From Rhodoferax sp. WC2427 (GTDB lineage Bacteria; Pseudomonadota; Gammaproteobacteria; Burkholderiales; Burkholderiaceae_C), in the NCBI RefSeq assembly GCF_040822085.1, contig NZ_CP162006.1, forward strand, positions 1,798,001 to 1,862,000: DNA of 64,000 nt, given 5' to 3'. Positions 9,852 to 20,556 of the stretch are shown one piece after another (the first letter of the stretch is position 1; each line of letters begins with the position of its first letter). The notes beneath the pieces are model-generated. The model worked only from the letters and a program-made list of their open reading frames with translations. It was not told the DNA's origin and made no database searches. Both the position numbers and the translations under genes were made by a program.

Positions 9852-10730
9852 ATGAAATGGGAAGGCAATCGCGAATCCAGCAACGTGGAAGACCGGCGGG
9901 ATGGCGGAGAGGGCGGCTCCGGCGGCGGCATGTTGGGCGGGCGCAGCATCGGCATCGGCACCATCGTGGTGGCTTTGTTGGGAAGCTGGATATTTGGCAT
10001 CAATCCCCTCACCATCATCAGCCTGATGAGTGGCGGCAGTGCGCCCCAGGTGCAGCAGCAGGCGCCTGCGCATGCGCCGCCTAAGGGCGACCAGTTGGCC
10101 AAGTTCGTGTCGACCGTGCTGGCCGATACCGAAGATGTCTGGACCGACGTGTTTGCCAAGGCGGGCGGAACCTACAAGGACCCGAACCTGGTGCTGTTCC
10201 GCGGTGCCACCCGTACGGCATGCGGCCAGGGGCAGGCAGCCATGGGGCCGTTTTACTGCCCTGGCGACCAGAAGGTCTACATCGACCTCGGGTTTTACGA
10301 CACGCTGAAAAACCAGTTGGGTGCGCCCGGCGAGTTTGCCGAGGCCTACGTGATTGCCCACGAGGTCGGCCACCACGTGCAAAACCTGATGGGCATCAGC
10401 GAGAAGGTGGATGCCATGCGCAGCCGCGCCAGCAAGGCCCAGTCCAACGCCCTGAGCGTGCGACTGGAGTTGCAGGCCGACTGTTTTGCCGGCCTGTGGG
10501 CCCACCACGCGCAAGATGCCCGCAAGATTCTGGAAAACGGCGATATCGAGTCGGCCATGAACGCCGCTGCCAAGATTGGCGACGACGCGTTGCAGCGTGC
10601 CAGCGGCGGCGAAGTGGTGCCCGACAGCTTCACCCACGGCACCAGCGCCCAGCGCCAGCGCTGGTTCAATACCGGTTACCAGACGGGTGTGGTGAAGTCC
10701 TGCGACACCTTCAGTACGCGCCAACTCTGA
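9852..10730 (+). CDS. YpfJ-type neutral zinc metallopeptidase
   Basis: A 292-residue putative membrane-anchored metalloprotease (YpfJ, zinc metallopeptidase family). A short charged Gly-rich N-terminus ([16 protein letters not shown]) is followed by one membrane segment at about 33-55. The catalytic domain has zinc motif HEVGH at 170-174 ([15 protein letters not shown]) and the downstream [14 protein letters not shown] with the probable third ligand. The start at 9852 is chosen because GGGAG at 9840-9844 is 7 bp away; an ATG two codons earlier is too close to that site. It is divergent from the adenylate cyclase gene. The physiological substrate of this family is unknown to me. Confidence 0.88.
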   Translation: MKWEGNRESSNVEDRRDGGEGGSGGGMLGGRSIGIGTIVVALLGSWIFGINPLTIISLMSGGSAPQVQQQAPAHAPPKGDQLAKFVSTVLADTEDVWTDVFAKAGGTYKDPNLVLFRGATRTACGQGQAAMGPFYCPGDQKVYIDLGFYDTLKNQLGAPGEFAEAYVIAHEVGHHVQNLMGISEKVDAMRSRASKAQSNALSVRLELQADCFAGLWAHHAQDARKILENGDIESAMNAAAKIGDDALQRASGGEVVPDSFTHGTSAQRQRWFNTGYQTGVVKSCDTFSTRQL

Positions 10731-10749
10731 GCCCTTTGCCATTCCGGGC

Positions 10750-10755
10750 TATAAT
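10750..10755 (+). promoter_or_regulatory. Probable -10 element of rpsO
   Basis: A consensus TATAAT lies 82 bp before the rpsO ATG, in the gap after the metallopeptidase gene. No convincing -35 is seen at 16-18 bp, so the promoter is a partial match. Confidence 0.4.
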
Positions 10756-10836
10756 TTCAAGGCTTTGCATACCGCACAAGCGCACGTTGACTGAAATTCC
10801 ATCTATCAACGCAAGTCACTCTAATCGGATAAATAC

Positions 10837-11103
10837 ATGATCGCATCCTCTATCAAGGCCGAAGTCGTCAAGGCCAACGCGCGCAGCGCCACCGACACCG
10901 GCAGCCCAGAAGTGCAAGTTGCACTGCTGACCGCCCGTATCAACGAACTCACCCCCCACTTCAAGCTGCACGCCAAAGACCACCACGGTCGCCGCGGCCT
11001 GCTGCGCATGGTGAGCCGTCGCCGCAAGCTGTTGGATTACCTGAACTCCAAGGACCACGAGCGTTATGCCGCTCTGATCGTGAAACTCGGCCTGCGTAAG
11101 TAA
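10837..11103 (+). CDS. rpsO: 30S ribosomal protein S15
   Basis: An 88-residue S15, of normal length. It binds 16S rRNA in the central domain during early 30S assembly. The family core is clear: [47 protein letters not shown]. It is followed by a strong terminator and then pnp, the same pair as in E. coli, where S15 represses its own translation. The leader here is about 80 nt downstream of a TATAAT, which is enough room for such control, but I did not identify a specific fold. Confidence 0.97.
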   Translation: MIASSIKAEVVKANARSATDTGSPEVQVALLTARINELTPHFKLHAKDHHGRRGLLRMVSRRRKLLDYLNSKDHERYAALIVKLGLRK

Positions 11104-11124
11104 TCCCGGTTTCCAATGCACAAG

Positions 11125-11157
11125 CGCCTGAGTTAGTTCACTAGCTCAGGCGTTTTT
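11125..11157 (+). terminator. Intrinsic terminator after rpsO
   Basis: A 12-bp stem (CGCCTGAGTTAG with CTAGCTCAGGCG, one G-T-type mismatch) closes a TTCA loop and is followed by TTTTT and further T-rich sequence. It sits 21 bp after the rpsO stop and would separate rpsO from pnp, at least partly. Confidence 0.85.
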
Positions 11158-11202
11158 GTTTGTTTTTTCGTAGAGAGGCGATTTACCCCGTACGCGCTGT
11201 GT

Positions 11203-11239
11203 CATTCCATAAATCGCTCCAGTGGCGGTTTATGGAATG
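11203..11239 (+). promoter_or_regulatory. Long leader hairpin upstream of pnp (possible RNase III site)
   Basis: CATTCCATAAATCGC at 11203-11217 pairs with GCGGTTTATGGAATG at 11225-11239. This makes a 15-bp stem with one G-U pair and a 7-nt loop, about 100 nt ahead of the pnp ATG and not followed by a T-run. In E. coli a stem in the same place is cut by RNase III and mediates PNPase autoregulation. The analogy is by position and shape only. Confidence 0.65.
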
Positions 11240-11335
11240 GCATCGTATGGCCGAACCCTCTTTGTCCCTCGCCAGTCCCACCGTGGTGAATTCCCCGTGG
11301 TGTACAGGACTGCAAAACCTCCCAGGAGACCCAAT

Positions 11336-13456
11336 ATGACTATGTTCAATAAAGTAAGCAAGACCTTCCAATGGGGTGCCAATACAGTCACCATGGAAAC
11401 CGGCGAAATGGCCCGCCAATCTACCGGCGCCGTGCTGCTGGACATGGACGGCACCGTGGTGCTGGCCACCGTAGTGGCCAAGACCGTCGGCAAGCCCGGC
11501 CAAGACTTTTTCCCGCTGACCGTCGATTACCTGGAAAAGACCTACGCTGCGGGCAAGATCCCCGGTAGCTTTTTCAAGCGCGAAGGCCGTCCCAGCGAAT
11601 TTGAAACCCTGACCAGCCGCCTGATCGACCGTCCGATCCGTCCGTTGTTCCCCGAAGGTTTCTTCAACGAAGTGCATGTGGTCATCCACACCCTGTCGCT
11701 GAACCCTGAAGTCGATGCCGACATCGCCGCCCTGATCGCCACCAGCGCCGCTTTGTCGGTCAGCGGCATCCCGTTCAGCGGCCCCATTGGTGCAGCCCGC
11801 GTGGGTTACATCAACGGTGAATACGTGCTGAACCCTGGCCAGACCGCCCGCAAGGATTCCATCATGGACCTGGTGGTGGCCGGTACCGAAACCGCCGTGC
11901 TGATGGTGGAATCGGAAGCCCAGCAACTGTCAGAAGAAATCATGCTTGGCGGTGTCATGTTCGGCCACGAGCAGGGCGTAATTGCCATCAACGCCATCCA
12001 TGAACTGGTGCGTGACGCTGGCAAGCCGGTGTGGGACTGGACTGCACCTGCGAAGGATGAAGTGCTGATCGCCAAAGTGGTGGCATTGGCCGAAGAAAAG
12101 CTGGCTGCCGCCTACCAGAACCGCAACAAGCAAGCGCGTACCCATGCCACCCGCGAAGCCTACACCTGGGTGAAGATGGGCCTGAAGGCCGAAGGCGTGG
12201 AATTTGACCCCGTCGCGGTTGAAGGCATGTTGTTCGACATCGAAGCCAAAATCGTGCGCAGCCAGATTCTGGCGGGCGAGCCTCGTATCGACGGCCGCGA
12301 CACCCGCACCGTGCGCGCCATCGAAATCCGCAACGGCGTGCTGCCCCGTACCCATGGCTCGGCTCTGTTCACCCGCGGCGAGACCCAGGCTTTGGTGGTC
12401 ACCACCCTGGGCACCGAGCGCGATGCCCAGCGTATCGATGCACTGGCTGGCGAGTACGAAGACCGCTTCATGCTGCACTACAACATGCCTCCGTTCGCCA
12501 CGGGCGAAACCGGTCGCGTGGGTACGCCCAAGCGCCGCGAAATCGGCCACGGCCGTCTGGCCAAGCGCGCATTGGTCGCTGTTTTGCCCAGCAAGGAAGA
12601 CTTCCCCTACACCATGCGTGTGGTGTCGGAAATCACCGAATCGAATGGCTCCTCGTCGATGGCTTCGGTCTGCGGCGGCTGCCTGTCGCTGATGGATGCG
12701 GGCGTGCCGATGAAAGCCCATGTGGCCGGCATCGCCATGGGCCTGATCAAGGACGGCAACCGCTTCGCCGTGCTGACCGACATTCTGGGTGACGAAGACC
12801 ACCTGGGTGACATGGACTTCAAGGTGGCCGGTACCACCAACGGTATCACCGCGCTGCAAATGGACATCAAAATCCAGGGCATCACCAAGGAAATCATGCA
12901 GGTTGCACTGGCCCAGGCCAAAGAAGCCCGCTTGCACATCCTCGACAAGATGATGGAAGCCATGTCCGAAGCCAAGACCGAAGTGTCTACATTCGCGCCT
13001 CGCCTGTTCACCATGAAGATCAATCCGGACAAGATCCGTGATGTGATCGGCAAGGGCGGTGCGGTCATCCGTGCACTGACCGAAGAAACCGGCACGCAGA
13101 TCAACATCGAAGAAGACGGCACCATCACCATCGCATCGAGCGATCCTGCCAAGGCCGAAGAAGCCAAGCGCCGCATTGAACAGATCACCGCAGAAGTTGA
13201 AATTGGCAAGGTCTACGAAGGCCCGATCACCAAGATTCTGGACTTCGGTGCACTGGTCAATCTGCTGCCCGGCAAAGACGGTTTGCTGCATATCAGCCAG
13301 ATTGCCCACGAACGTGTGGAAAAGGTCACCGACTATCTGTCCGAAGGCCAGATAGTCAAGGTCAAGGTCATGGAAACGGATGAAAAGGGCCGTATCAAGC
13401 TGTCCATGAAGGCATTGATGGACCGCCCGGCGTACAACCCGGAAGCCCAGCGCTAA
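11336..13456 (+). CDS. pnp: Polynucleotide phosphorylase
   Basis: A 706-residue 3'-5' exoribonuclease that uses phosphate and works in RNA decay, often within the degradosome. It has two RNase PH domains (about 1-220 and 310-540; [10 protein letters not shown] marks the start of the second), a KH domain with the GxxG loop ([11 protein letters not shown]), and a C-terminal S1 domain ([26 protein letters not shown]). The ATG at 11336 has AGGAG about 8 bp upstream and begins the usual [12 protein letters not shown] region; an upstream in-frame start adds 38 unconserved residues that overlap the leader hairpin. It follows rpsO as in most proteobacteria and is probably autoregulated through the hairpin at 11203-11239. 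Confidence 0.97.
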   Translation: MTMFNKVSKTFQWGANTVTMETGEMARQSTGAVLLDMDGTVVLATVVAKTVGKPGQDFFPLTVDYLEKTYAAGKIPGSFFKREGRPSEFETLTSRLIDRPIRPLFPEGFFNEVHVVIHTLSLNPEVDADIAALIATSAALSVSGIPFSGPIGAARVGYINGEYVLNPGQTARKDSIMDLVVAGTETAVLMVESEAQQLSEEIMLGGVMFGHEQGVIAINAIHELVRDAGKPVWDWTAPAKDEVLIAKVVALAEEKLAAAYQNRNKQARTHATREAYTWVKMGLKAEGVEFDPVAVEGMLFDIEAKIVRSQILAGEPRIDGRDTRTVRAIEIRNGVLPRTHGSALFTRGETQALVVTTLGTERDAQRIDALAGEYEDRFMLHYNMPPFATGETGRVGTPKRREIGHGRLAKRALVAVLPSKEDFPYTMRVVSEITESNGSSSMASVCGGCLSLMDAGVPMKAHVAGIAMGLIKDGNRFAVLTDILGDEDHLGDMDFKVAGTTNGITALQMDIKIQGITKEIMQVALAQAKEARLHILDKMMEAMSEAKTEVSTFAPRLFTMKINPDKIRDVIGKGGAVIRALTEETGTQINIEEDGTITIASSDPAKAEEAKRRIEQITAEVEIGKVYEGPITKILDFGALVNLLPGKDGLLHISQIAHERVEKVTDYLSEGQIVKVKVMETDEKGRIKLSMKALMDRPAYNPEAQR

Positions 13457-13511
13457 ATCCACTGTTTGCGGCTGTGGCAACACAGCCGCGCGCATGGAAC
13501 ACAGCCCTCCT

Positions 13512-14504
13512 ATGAAAGCCATCGAAATCACCGCGTACGGCGCGCCGGATGTACTGCGCATTGCAGAGCGTCCTGCGCCCGTGCCGGGCGCAGGTGAGTT
13601 ACTGATTCGCGTGTCCGCCAGTGGTGTAAACCGGCCTGACGTACTCCAGCGGACCGGCAACTACCCCGTGCCTGCGGGCGCTTCGGATATTCCCGGTCTG
13701 GAAGTGGCGGGCGTGGTGGTGTCGGGTGATGCCGATGCGATGGCTCGGAACGGTTTGCAGATCGGTGACCGCGTTTGTGCGTTGGTGGCTGGTGGTGGGT
13801 ATGCGCAAATGTGCGTGGCCCCGGTGGCACAGTGCCTGCCCGTGCCGCAAGGTCTGAGCGATATCGAGGCGGCATCCCTGCCTGAAACCTTCTTCACGGT
13901 GTGGAGCAACGTGTTTGACCGGGCCCGTCTGCAGCAGGGCGAGACTCTGTTGGTGCAAGGGGGTTCCAGCGGCATTGGCATCACGGCCATCCAGCTGGCC
14001 AAGGCCATGGGTGCCACGGTGCTGGTAACGGCGGGCAGCGATGCAAAATGCGCGGCCTGTCTGGCCCTGGGGGCGGACTACGCCATCAACTACAAGACCC
14101 ACGACTTCGTGGAAGAAGTGCTGCGCATGACCCAAGGTAGGGGTGTGGACGTAGTGCTTGACATGGTGGCTGGCAGCTACGTGGCCCGCGAAGTCCAGTG
14201 CCTGGCAGAAGATGGCCGTCTGGTCATCATTGCCGTGCAGGGTGGCGTCAAAAGCGAGATCCACGCCGGTTTGGTCATGCGCAAGCGCCTGACGATCACA
14301 GGGTCAACCTTGCGGGTCCGTTCGGTGGCATTCAAAGCGGCCATTGCGCAAGCTTTGCGGCAACAGGTGTGGCCCATGCTGGCCGATGCGCGTATCAAGC
14401 CGGTGGTCTACCAGATATTTGCTGCAGAAGAGGGCGGAGCGGCCCAGGCGCATGCTCTGATGGAGTCGGGATCAAACATTGGAAAAATCGTTTTGACGTG
14501 GTGA
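13512..14504 (+). CDS. NAD(P)H quinone oxidoreductase, PIG3/Qor type
   Basis: A 330-residue zinc-independent medium-chain dehydrogenase/reductase. The catalytic fold begins [15 protein letters not shown] and has [13 protein letters not shown], typical of the TP53I3 (PIG3)-like quinone oxidoreductases. The nucleotide-binding [19 protein letters not shown] loop is at about 150-168. The zinc ligands of alcohol dehydrogenases are missing. It probably reduces quinones or reactive carbonyls with NADPH. The ATG at 13512 is preferred over 13494 because homologues begin MKAIEI. It lies 55 bp after pnp and 4 bp before tpiA, so it is likely co-transcribed with tpiA-secG. Confidence 0.88.
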   Translation: MKAIEITAYGAPDVLRIAERPAPVPGAGELLIRVSASGVNRPDVLQRTGNYPVPAGASDIPGLEVAGVVVSGDADAMARNGLQIGDRVCALVAGGGYAQMCVAPVAQCLPVPQGLSDIEAASLPETFFTVWSNVFDRARLQQGETLLVQGGSSGIGITAIQLAKAMGATVLVTAGSDAKCAACLALGADYAINYKTHDFVEEVLRMTQGRGVDVVLDMVAGSYVAREVQCLAEDGRLVIIAVQGGVKSEIHAGLVMRKRLTITGSTLRVRSVAFKAAIAQALRQQVWPMLADARIKPVVYQIFAAEEGGAAQAHALMESGSNIGKIVLTW

Positions 14505-14508
14505 TGCT

Positions 14509-15252
14509 ATGAAGAAAAAACTGATTGTTGGTAATTGGAAGATGAACGGCAGCCTGGCTGCAAACCAGGCTTTGCTGCAGGCACTGTTGGCGGGTATGGG
14601 CCAGTCGGCATGTGGCGTGGCCGTTTGCGTCCCTGCTCCTTATTGGGCGCAAGCGCAGGTACTGCTGGCTTCTGGTGCTATTGATTTGGGAGCGCAAGAC
14701 GTTTCGCAACACGCGGTGGGGGCATTCACCGGTGAGGTATCCCCGGCCATGCTGAAGGAGTTTGGCGTGCGCTATGCCATCGTTGGTCACTCGGAGCGTC
14801 GGCAATACCATGGTGAAACCGATGCTGTGGTGGCCCTGAAAACCCAGAGCGCCCTGGCCGCCGGAATTACGCCCATTGTGTGTGTGGGCGAAACCCTGGC
14901 AGAGCGTGAAGCAGGCAAAACCGAAGAAGTGGTCAAGCGCCAACTCGCAGCGGTAGTGCATACCAATGGCCATTGCATCAGTGAAATTGTGCTGGCTTAC
15001 GAGCCGGTGTGGGCGATTGGCACGGGCTTGACCGCGACGCCCGAGCAGGCGCAGCAGGTACATGCATTGTTGCGTGCCCAATTGCAAGCGGCTACCAGCC
15101 ATGCCGATCGTATCCAGATCTTGTACGGCGGCAGCATGAACGCAGGCAATGCCGCGCAACTACTGGCCCAGACCGATATTGATGGCGGATTGGTTGGCGG
15201 GGCGTCGCTCAAGGCCGTAGACTTTTTGGCGATTGTGTCGGCAGCCCAGTAA
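14509..15252 (+). CDS. tpiA: Triosephosphate isomerase
   Basis: A 247-residue TIM barrel interconverting dihydroxyacetone phosphate and glyceraldehyde 3-phosphate. All catalytic residues are visible: Asn9 and Lys11 (GNWKMNG), His94 (IVGHSERR), Glu165 ([11 protein letters not shown]), then the phosphate loop YGGSMNAGN. Length is normal. It starts 4 bp after the oxidoreductase stop and precedes secG, a gene pair order common in proteobacteria. Confidence 0.97.
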   Translation: MKKKLIVGNWKMNGSLAANQALLQALLAGMGQSACGVAVCVPAPYWAQAQVLLASGAIDLGAQDVSQHAVGAFTGEVSPAMLKEFGVRYAIVGHSERRQYHGETDAVVALKTQSALAAGITPIVCVGETLAEREAGKTEEVVKRQLAAVVHTNGHCISEIVLAYEPVWAIGTGLTATPEQAQQVHALLRAQLQAATSHADRIQILYGGSMNAGNAAQLLAQTDIDGGLVGGASLKAVDFLAIVSAAQ

Positions 15253-15301
15253 GGCAGAAGCACCGGTTTCATATTTTTGAGTTTGATTTTGGAGTATTGA
15301 G

Positions 15302-15700
15302 ATGAATTATTTGTTGACCCTTTTGCTGGCAGTCCAGATGTTGGCCGCGATCGGCATGATTGGCCTGATCCTGGTCCAGCATGGCAAGGGTGCTGATATG
15401 GGCGCGGCGTTTGGCAGCGGCAGTTCCGGTAGCTTGTTTGGTGCCAGTGGCAGCGCCAATTTCCTGTCGCGCACCACCGGCATTTTGGCTGCGGTGTTTT
15501 TTGCCTGTACGTTGGCTTTGGCGTATTTCAACAGCGCGCGCACCGTCAGCTCCGGCAGCGTGTTGGAGCGTGCGGCTGTGACGGCACCCGAGGTGCCCGC
15601 TTCTGGCGCGGCAGGGCAGATTCCGGGCTCGACACCTGCTTCCGCGCCTGCTGCACCCGCGGTCGCTGCTTCCGGCGCGGGGCAAATTCCGACTAAATAA
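15302..15700 (+). CDS. secG: Protein translocase subunit SecG
   Basis: A 132-residue SecYEG accessory subunit. Two membrane helices (residues 2-20 and about 55-73) flank the conserved cytoplasmic loop QHGKGADMGAAFGSGSSGSLFGASGSANFLSRTT, which is diagnostic. The last ~45 residues are Ala/Pro/Ser-rich and presumably flexible, with a GAAGQIPGS and GAGQIPT near-duplication. TGGAG lies just upstream of the ATG. It follows tpiA by 49 bp and precedes tRNA-Leu. Confidence 0.95.
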   Translation: MNYLLTLLLAVQMLAAIGMIGLILVQHGKGADMGAAFGSGSSGSLFGASGSANFLSRTTGILAAVFFACTLALAYFNSARTVSSGSVLERAAVTAPEVPASGAAGQIPGSTPASAPAAPAVAASGAGQIPTK

Positions 15701-15815
15701 TATGGGTTGAATTTCTCGCTCGCCCCAAGAACGACAGGGTAATCGAGTAAAATTCATAGCTGTGCAGAAAGCCACAAACCGCAAGGTTCCTCATGCCATC
15801 TGTACAGAAAAAACC

Positions 15816-15900
15816 GCCGTCGTGGTGAAATTGGTAGACACGCTATCTTGAGGGGGTAGTGGCGAAAGCTGTGCGAGTTCGAGTCTCGCCGACGGCACCA
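15816..15900 (+). tRNA. tRNA-Leu (anticodon GAG)
   Basis: An 85-nt type II tRNA with encoded CCA. The acceptor stem GCCGTCG pairs with CGACGGC. The D-loop region has TGGTAGACACGCT, the anticodon GAG is at 15850-15852, a variable arm is present, and the T-arm is GAGTTCGAGTCTC. It sits between secG and nuoA, as in many Burkholderiales. Confidence 0.97.
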
Positions 15901-15907
15901 ACAAAAA

Positions 15908-15935
15908 GACCCGCCGAACCGGTGTTCGGTGGGTC
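15908..15935 (+). promoter_or_regulatory. Hairpin between tRNA-Leu and nuoA
   Basis: GACCCGCCGAAC pairs with GTTCGGTGGGTC (12 bp, one G-U pair) around a CGGT loop. There is no T-run after it, so it is not a standard intrinsic terminator. It lies 7 nt from the tRNA 3' end and 25 nt before the nuoA start, where it could mark processing of a joint transcript or stabilise the nuo mRNA 5' end. Confidence 0.5.
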
Positions 15936-15959
15936 ACAAGCGGTGATCAGAACCCCAAG

Positions 15960-16319
15960 ATGAACTTAGATCAGTACCTCCCAGTCCTTTTGTTCATCTT
16001 AGTCGGCATTGGTGTCGGCGTAGCACCCCAGGTGCTCGGCCATATATTCGGCCCCAACCGGCCCGATGCGGCCAAGAACTCCCCTTACGAATGTGGCTTT
16101 GAAGCATTCGAAGATGCACGCATGAAATTTGACGTGCGCTACTACCTTGTAGCTATTCTTTTTATATTGTTTGACCTGGAAATTGCATTCCTTTTTCCTT
16201 GGGCTGTTGCGCTCAAGGAGGTGGGTGTTGTGGGTTTCTGGGCTGTCATTCTCTTTCTGGGAATTCTCGTTGTAGGCTTTGTCTACGAGTGGAAAAAAGG
16301 GGCCCTTGACTGGGAGTAG
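15960..16319 (+). CDS. nuoA: NADH-quinone oxidoreductase subunit A
   Basis: A 119-residue membrane subunit of complex I with three helices. The conserved signature [42 protein letters not shown] is intact, including the quinone-site loop cysteine. It is the first gene of the 14-gene operon, and its upstream ribosome-binding site is poor. It is 4 bp from nuoB. Confidence 0.97.
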   Translation: MNLDQYLPVLLFILVGIGVGVAPQVLGHIFGPNRPDAAKNSPYECGFEAFEDARMKFDVRYYLVAILFILFDLEIAFLFPWAVALKEVGVVGFWAVILFLGILVVGFVYEWKKGALDWE

Positions 16320-16323
16320 CACA

Positions 16324-16800
16324 ATGATTGAAGGTGTCATGAAAGAAGGGTTTGTCACCACGTCTTACGACTCGGTGGTGAACTGGGCGAAAACAGGTTC
16401 CTTGTGGCCGATGACGTTCGGCTTGGCGTGCTGTGCGGTGGAAATGATGCATGCGGGCGCAGCGCGCTACGACATCGACCGTTTTGGCATGTTGTTCCGT
16501 CCCAGCCCGCGCCAGAGCGATTTGATGATTGTGGCGGGCACGCTGTGCAACAAGATGGCGCCTGCCTTGCGCAAGGTGTATGACCAGATGCCGGAGCCGC
16601 GTTGGGTTCTGTCCATGGGTTCGTGCGCCAATGGGGGTGGTTACTACCACTACAGCTATTCCGTGGTGCGCGGTTGCGACCGTATTGTGCCTGTGGATGT
16701 GTATGTGCCGGGCTGTCCTCCCACGGCCGAAGCGTTGCTTTATGGAGTGATCCAGTTGCAGCAGAAGATCCGTCGGACCAACACGATTGCGAGGGTCTGA
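16324..16800 (+). CDS. nuoB: NADH-quinone oxidoreductase subunit B
   Basis: A 158-residue peripheral-arm subunit that holds cluster N2, the last [4Fe-4S] before quinone. The ligands are Cys36, Cys37 ([10 protein letters not shown]), Cys101 ([10 protein letters not shown]) and Cys131 (VPGCPPT). The ATG at 16324 starts [14 protein letters not shown] as in other betaproteobacteria; an upstream in-frame alternative would overlap nuoA. The stop is 1 nt before the nuoC ATG. Confidence 0.97.
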   Translation: MIEGVMKEGFVTTSYDSVVNWAKTGSLWPMTFGLACCAVEMMHAGAARYDIDRFGMLFRPSPRQSDLMIVAGTLCNKMAPALRKVYDQMPEPRWVLSMGSCANGGGYYHYSYSVVRGCDRIVPVDVYVPGCPPTAEALLYGVIQLQQKIRRTNTIARV

Positions 16801-16801
16801 G

Positions 16802-17410
16802 ATGACCGTATTTGCTGTTCAGCCCGAGGCGTTGAAAGATAGTCTGGTGCAGGTGCTGGGTGCCCAGGCGAGCCAGGTGCGCGTGGCTCTGGGTGAGGTC
16901 GAGGTGGTGGTGCGGGCTGCGGACTATCTGTCGGTGGCAACGTTGTTGCGCGATGCACCTGGCTGCAAGTTCGAGCAATTGATCGACCTGTGCGGTATGG
17001 ATTATTCGTCGTTCCAGGACGGTGCCTACGAAGGTCCGCGGTATGGTGTGGTTCTGCAGTTATTGTCTGTCAGCCTGAACCAGCGCCTGCGTCTCAAGGT
17101 GCTATGCCCTGACGATGATTTTCCGGTGGTGGACTCTATCAACGGCGTCTGGAATTCCGCCAACTGGTTTGAGCGTGAAGCATTTGACCTGTTTGGCATC
17201 ATCTTCGAAGGCCACAATGATCTGCGCCGAATTCTGACGGACTACGGTTTCATCGGGCATCCGTTTCGCAAGGACTTCCCGACATCGGGCCACGTCGAAA
17301 TGCGCTACGACCCGGAACAAAAACGTGTCATTTACCAGCCTGTGTCGATTGAACCGCGCGAAATCACGCCCCGCATCATCCGGGAAGACAATTACGGGGG
17401 TCTGCACTAA
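16802..17410 (+). CDS. nuoC: NADH-quinone oxidoreductase subunit C
   Basis: A 202-residue peripheral-arm subunit (30-kDa family). The family signature [40 protein letters not shown] is present. It is separate from nuoD, unlike the fused NuoCD of E. coli. The start at 16802, one base after the nuoB stop, implies coupled translation. Confidence 0.96.
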   Translation: MTVFAVQPEALKDSLVQVLGAQASQVRVALGEVEVVVRAADYLSVATLLRDAPGCKFEQLIDLCGMDYSSFQDGAYEGPRYGVVLQLLSVSLNQRLRLKVLCPDDDFPVVDSINGVWNSANWFEREAFDLFGIIFEGHNDLRRILTDYGFIGHPFRKDFPTSGHVEMRYDPEQKRVIYQPVSIEPREITPRIIREDNYGGLH

Positions 17411-17424
17411 GCGCAGGATGTGTC

Positions 17425-18678
17425 ATGGCTGAAATCAAAAATTACACGCTCAATTTTGGGCCGCAGCACCCGGCTGCACACGGTGTTTTGCGTCTGGTGC
17501 TTGAACTAGACGGTGAGGTGATCCAACGTGCCGATCCGCACATTGGCTTGCTGCACCGTGCCACCGAAAAACTAGCCGAAACCAAGACCTTCATCCAATC
17601 GTTGCCTTACATGGACCGGCTGGACTATGTGTCCATGATGGCCAACGAACAGGCCTATTGCCTCGCCATCGAAAAGATGATGGGACTCGACGTTCCCATA
17701 CGCGCCCAGTACATCCGCGTCATGTTTGCCGAAATCACCCGGCTGCTGAACCACTTGCTGTGGTTGGGCGCGCACGGGCTGGATTGCGGTGCCATGAATG
17801 TGCTGATCTATTGCTTCCGCGAACGCGAAGATCTGTTTGACATGTACGAAGCGGTGAGCGGCGCGCGCATGCATGCGGCCTATTTCCGTCCTGGTGGCGT
17901 GTACCGGGACTTGCCCGACACCATGCCCCAGTACAAGGCCAGCCGCATCAAGAACGCCAAGGCCATGGCGCAGTTGAATGAAAACCGCCAAGGTAGCCTG
18001 CTGGATTTCATCGATGACTTCGCCAAGCGCTTCCCCAAGTGCGTGGACGAATACGAAACCCTGTTGACCGAAAACCGTATCTGGAAGCAGCGCACGGTGG
18101 GTATTGCCGTGGTGACACCCGAGCGAGCGCTCAATCTGGGTTTCACGGGGCCGATGTTGCGTGGCTCCGGTATTGCATGGGACTTGCGCAAGAAGCAACC
18201 CTATGACGCCTACGACAAGATGGACTTTGACATTCCGGTTGGTAAAACTGGCGATTGCTATGACCGCTATCTGGTGCGTGTGCAGGAGATGCGGGAATCC
18301 AACCGCATCATCCAGCAATGCGTAGATTGGCTGCGCGTGAATCCCGGTCCGGTCATCACCGATAACCACAAGGTTGCGGCCCCTACGCGTGAGTCGATGA
18401 AGGCGAACATGGAGGAGTTGATCCACCATTTCAAGCTCTTCACGGAAGGTTTTCATGTGCCGTTGGGCGAGGCGTATGCGGCCGTAGAACATCCCAAGGG
18501 CGAGTTCGGTATCTACCTCGTCAGTGATGGTGCCAACAAGCCTTACCGCCTGAAAATCCGGGCTCCGGGCTTTGCGCATCTGGCTGCCATGGACGAACTG
18601 TCGCGTGGCCACATGATTGCGGATGCCGTGGCGGTGATCGGCACGATGGATATCGTGTTTGGCGAAATTGACAGGTAA
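17425..18678 (+). CDS. nuoD: NADH-quinone oxidoreductase subunit D
   Basis: A 417-residue 49-kDa subunit that forms the quinone cavity with NuoB. It starts with [22 protein letters not shown], the conserved quinone-site histidine loop, and continues through [14 protein letters not shown] and the C-terminal [23 protein letters not shown]-like cluster ligands are absent, as expected of this nickel-less hydrogenase relative. It ends 7 bp before nuoE. Confidence 0.97.
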   Translation: MAEIKNYTLNFGPQHPAAHGVLRLVLELDGEVIQRADPHIGLLHRATEKLAETKTFIQSLPYMDRLDYVSMMANEQAYCLAIEKMMGLDVPIRAQYIRVMFAEITRLLNHLLWLGAHGLDCGAMNVLIYCFREREDLFDMYEAVSGARMHAAYFRPGGVYRDLPDTMPQYKASRIKNAKAMAQLNENRQGSLLDFIDDFAKRFPKCVDEYETLLTENRIWKQRTVGIAVVTPERALNLGFTGPMLRGSGIAWDLRKKQPYDAYDKMDFDIPVGKTGDCYDRYLVRVQEMRESNRIIQQCVDWLRVNPGPVITDNHKVAAPTRESMKANMEELIHHFKLFTEGFHVPLGEAYAAVEHPKGEFGIYLVSDGANKPYRLKIRAPGFAHLAAMDELSRGHMIADAVAVIGTMDIVFGEIDR

Positions 18679-18685
18679 TGTGAGC

Positions 18686-19189
18686 ATGATTTCTGAATCC
18701 ACCAAAGCCCGTTTTGCCCGCGAAGTGGCCAAGTTCCCTTCTGACCAAAAGCAATCCGCCGTCATGGCCTGCCTCTCCATCGTCCAGCAAGAATTGGGCT
18801 ATGTGAGTGCCGAAAGCGAAAACATCGTTGCGGAATACCTGGGCATGCCACCGATCGCAGTGCATGAAGTGACGACCTTCTACAACATGTACAACCAGGC
18901 GCCGGTAGGGCGCTTCAAGCTGAACGTCTGTACCAATCTGCCTTGCCAGTTGCGCGACGGTGCCAATGCTTTGAAGCATCTTGAGCACAAGCTGGGAATT
19001 TCGATGAACGAGACCACGCCGGATGGCATGTTCACTCTGCAACAAAGCGAGTGCCTGGGCGCTTGCGCGGACTCCCCGGTGATGTTGGTCAACGACCGCA
19101 CCATGTGCAGTTTTATGAGCAATGATAAATTGGACCAGTTGGTAGATGGATTGCGTGCGTCTGGCGCTCCATCTGCGGAGGCAAAGTGA
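18686..19189 (+). CDS. nuoE: NADH-quinone oxidoreductase subunit E
   Basis: A 167-residue subunit of the NADH-input module, with a thioredoxin-like [2Fe-2S] domain. Cluster ligands are Cys82 and Cys87 (VCTNLPC), Cys123 and Cys127 (ECLGAC). The N-terminal helical bundle includes [22 protein letters not shown]. The ATG at 18686 was chosen because homologues begin near [10 protein letters not shown]. The stop overlaps the nuoF start in TGATG. Confidence 0.96.
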   Translation: MISESTKARFAREVAKFPSDQKQSAVMACLSIVQQELGYVSAESENIVAEYLGMPPIAVHEVTTFYNMYNQAPVGRFKLNVCTNLPCQLRDGANALKHLEHKLGISMNETTPDGMFTLQQSECLGACADSPVMLVNDRTMCSFMSNDKLDQLVDGLRASGAPSAEAK

Positions 19190-20541
19190 TGTCGGCTGAA
19201 CAGATACTCTCCCAATTCAAAGCAACTGGTGTGCAAACCAGTTTCCATGGCCGCCATATCAACCCGCAAATCATGGCGGATCTGGACGGCACCAACTGGC
19301 ACCTCAAGGACTATGAAGCCCGCGGTGGCTACCAGGCCTTGCGCAAGATATTGGGCAAAGACGGAGGCGAGGGCCTCACCCAGGACCAGGTCATTGCGAC
19401 CGTCAAGGAGTCTGCGCTGCGCGGACGTGGTGGCGCTGGCTTTCCGACTGGCTTGAAGTGGAGCTTCATGCCACGCCAGTTTCCTGGTCAAAAGTACCTC
19501 GTCTGTAATTCGGACGAAGGCGAACCAGGTACCTGCAAAGACCGCGACATCATGCAGTACAACCCGCATATCGTGATCGAAGGTATGGCGATCGCGGCGT
19601 ATGCCATGGGTATTTCGGTGGGGTACAACTACATCCATGGTGAAATTTTCGGCACCTACGAGCGCTTCGAAGAAGCCCTTGAGGAAGCCCGTGCCGCCGG
19701 TTTGTTGGGCAACAACATTCTGGGCAGCACCTACTCTTTCCAACTGCATGCGTCCCACGGTTTTGGGGCCTACATTTGCGGTGAAGAAACGGCTTTGCTG
19801 GAGTCGTTGGAAGGCAAGAAAGGCCAACCGCGCTTCAAGCCACCATTTCCCGCTAGCTTTGGCCTGTATGGCAAGCCCACGACCATCAACAACACGGAAA
19901 CCTTCGCGGCTGTGCCTTGGATCATCCGCAACGGTGGGCTGGCATATCTGGAATGCGGCAAGCCCAATAACGGTGGCACCAAGATCTACTCAGTCAGCGG
20001 AGACGTGGAGCGTCCCGGTAACTATGAGATTCCGATGGGCACGCCGTTCTCCAAGTTGCTCGAATTGGCGGGTGGTGTGCGCACCGGACGCACCCTCAAG
20101 GCGGTGATTCCCGGTGGGTCGTCGGCACCGGTGTTGCCTGCAGACACCATGATGCAATGCACCATGGACTACGACTCGATCGCAAAGGCGGGCTCCATGC
20201 TGGGTTCGGGCGCCGTCATTGTGATGGATGATTCGCGCAACATGGTCGAAAGTCTGTTGCGCCTGTCCTACTTTTATTCGCACGAATCCTGTGGCCAGTG
20301 CACGCCTTGCCGTGAAGGTACGGGCTGGATGTGGCGGGTGATCGACCGTATCTGGCGTGGTGAGGGTCGCGCAACCGACTTGGATTTGCTCAACTCGGTT
20401 GCAGACAATATACAAGGCCGCACTATTTGCGCGCTGGGTGACGCAGCGGCCATGCCGGTGCGCGCCATGATCAAGCATTTCCGCCCTGAATTCGAGGCGT
20501 TGATCCAGAACAAAAAACCCCAGGCTGCGGCGCACGCCTGA
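19189..20541 (+). CDS. nuoF: NADH-quinone oxidoreductase subunit F
   Basis: A 450-residue subunit that binds NADH and FMN and hands electrons to cluster N3. The glycine-rich [13 protein letters not shown] is the NADH site and [14 protein letters not shown] the FMN site. The N3 ligands are Cys368, Cys371, Cys374 ([12 protein letters not shown]) and Cys414 (RTICALGD). The ATG at 19189 overlaps the nuoE stop by one base; a GTG one codon upstream is also possible. Confidence 0.97.
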   Translation: MSAEQILSQFKATGVQTSFHGRHINPQIMADLDGTNWHLKDYEARGGYQALRKILGKDGGEGLTQDQVIATVKESALRGRGGAGFPTGLKWSFMPRQFPGQKYLVCNSDEGEPGTCKDRDIMQYNPHIVIEGMAIAAYAMGISVGYNYIHGEIFGTYERFEEALEEARAAGLLGNNILGSTYSFQLHASHGFGAYICGEETALLESLEGKKGQPRFKPPFPASFGLYGKPTTINNTETFAAVPWIIRNGGLAYLECGKPNNGGTKIYSVSGDVERPGNYEIPMGTPFSKLLELAGGVRTGRTLKAVIPGGSSAPVLPADTMMQCTMDYDSIAKAGSMLGSGAVIVMDDSRNMVESLLRLSYFYSHESCGQCTPCREGTGWMWRVIDRIWRGEGRATDLDLLNSVADNIQGRTICALGDAAAMPVRAMIKHFRPEFEALIQNKKPQAAAHA

Positions 20542-20556
20542 TTGAGGTAAGAGCAC

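Noticed and set aside
11930..13660. A 576-residue reverse-strand frame
   Set aside because: It lies opposite pnp, has no family resemblance and is a codon-bias shadow.
14660..14700. GGTGCTATTGATTTG stretch in tpiA resembling a repeat end
   Set aside because: It encodes the conserved GAIDLGAQD segment of triosephosphate isomerase, and only one short arm matches.
16279..16323. Upstream start for nuoB
   Set aside because: It would overlap nuoA and add unconserved residues; the ATG at 16324 fits homologues.
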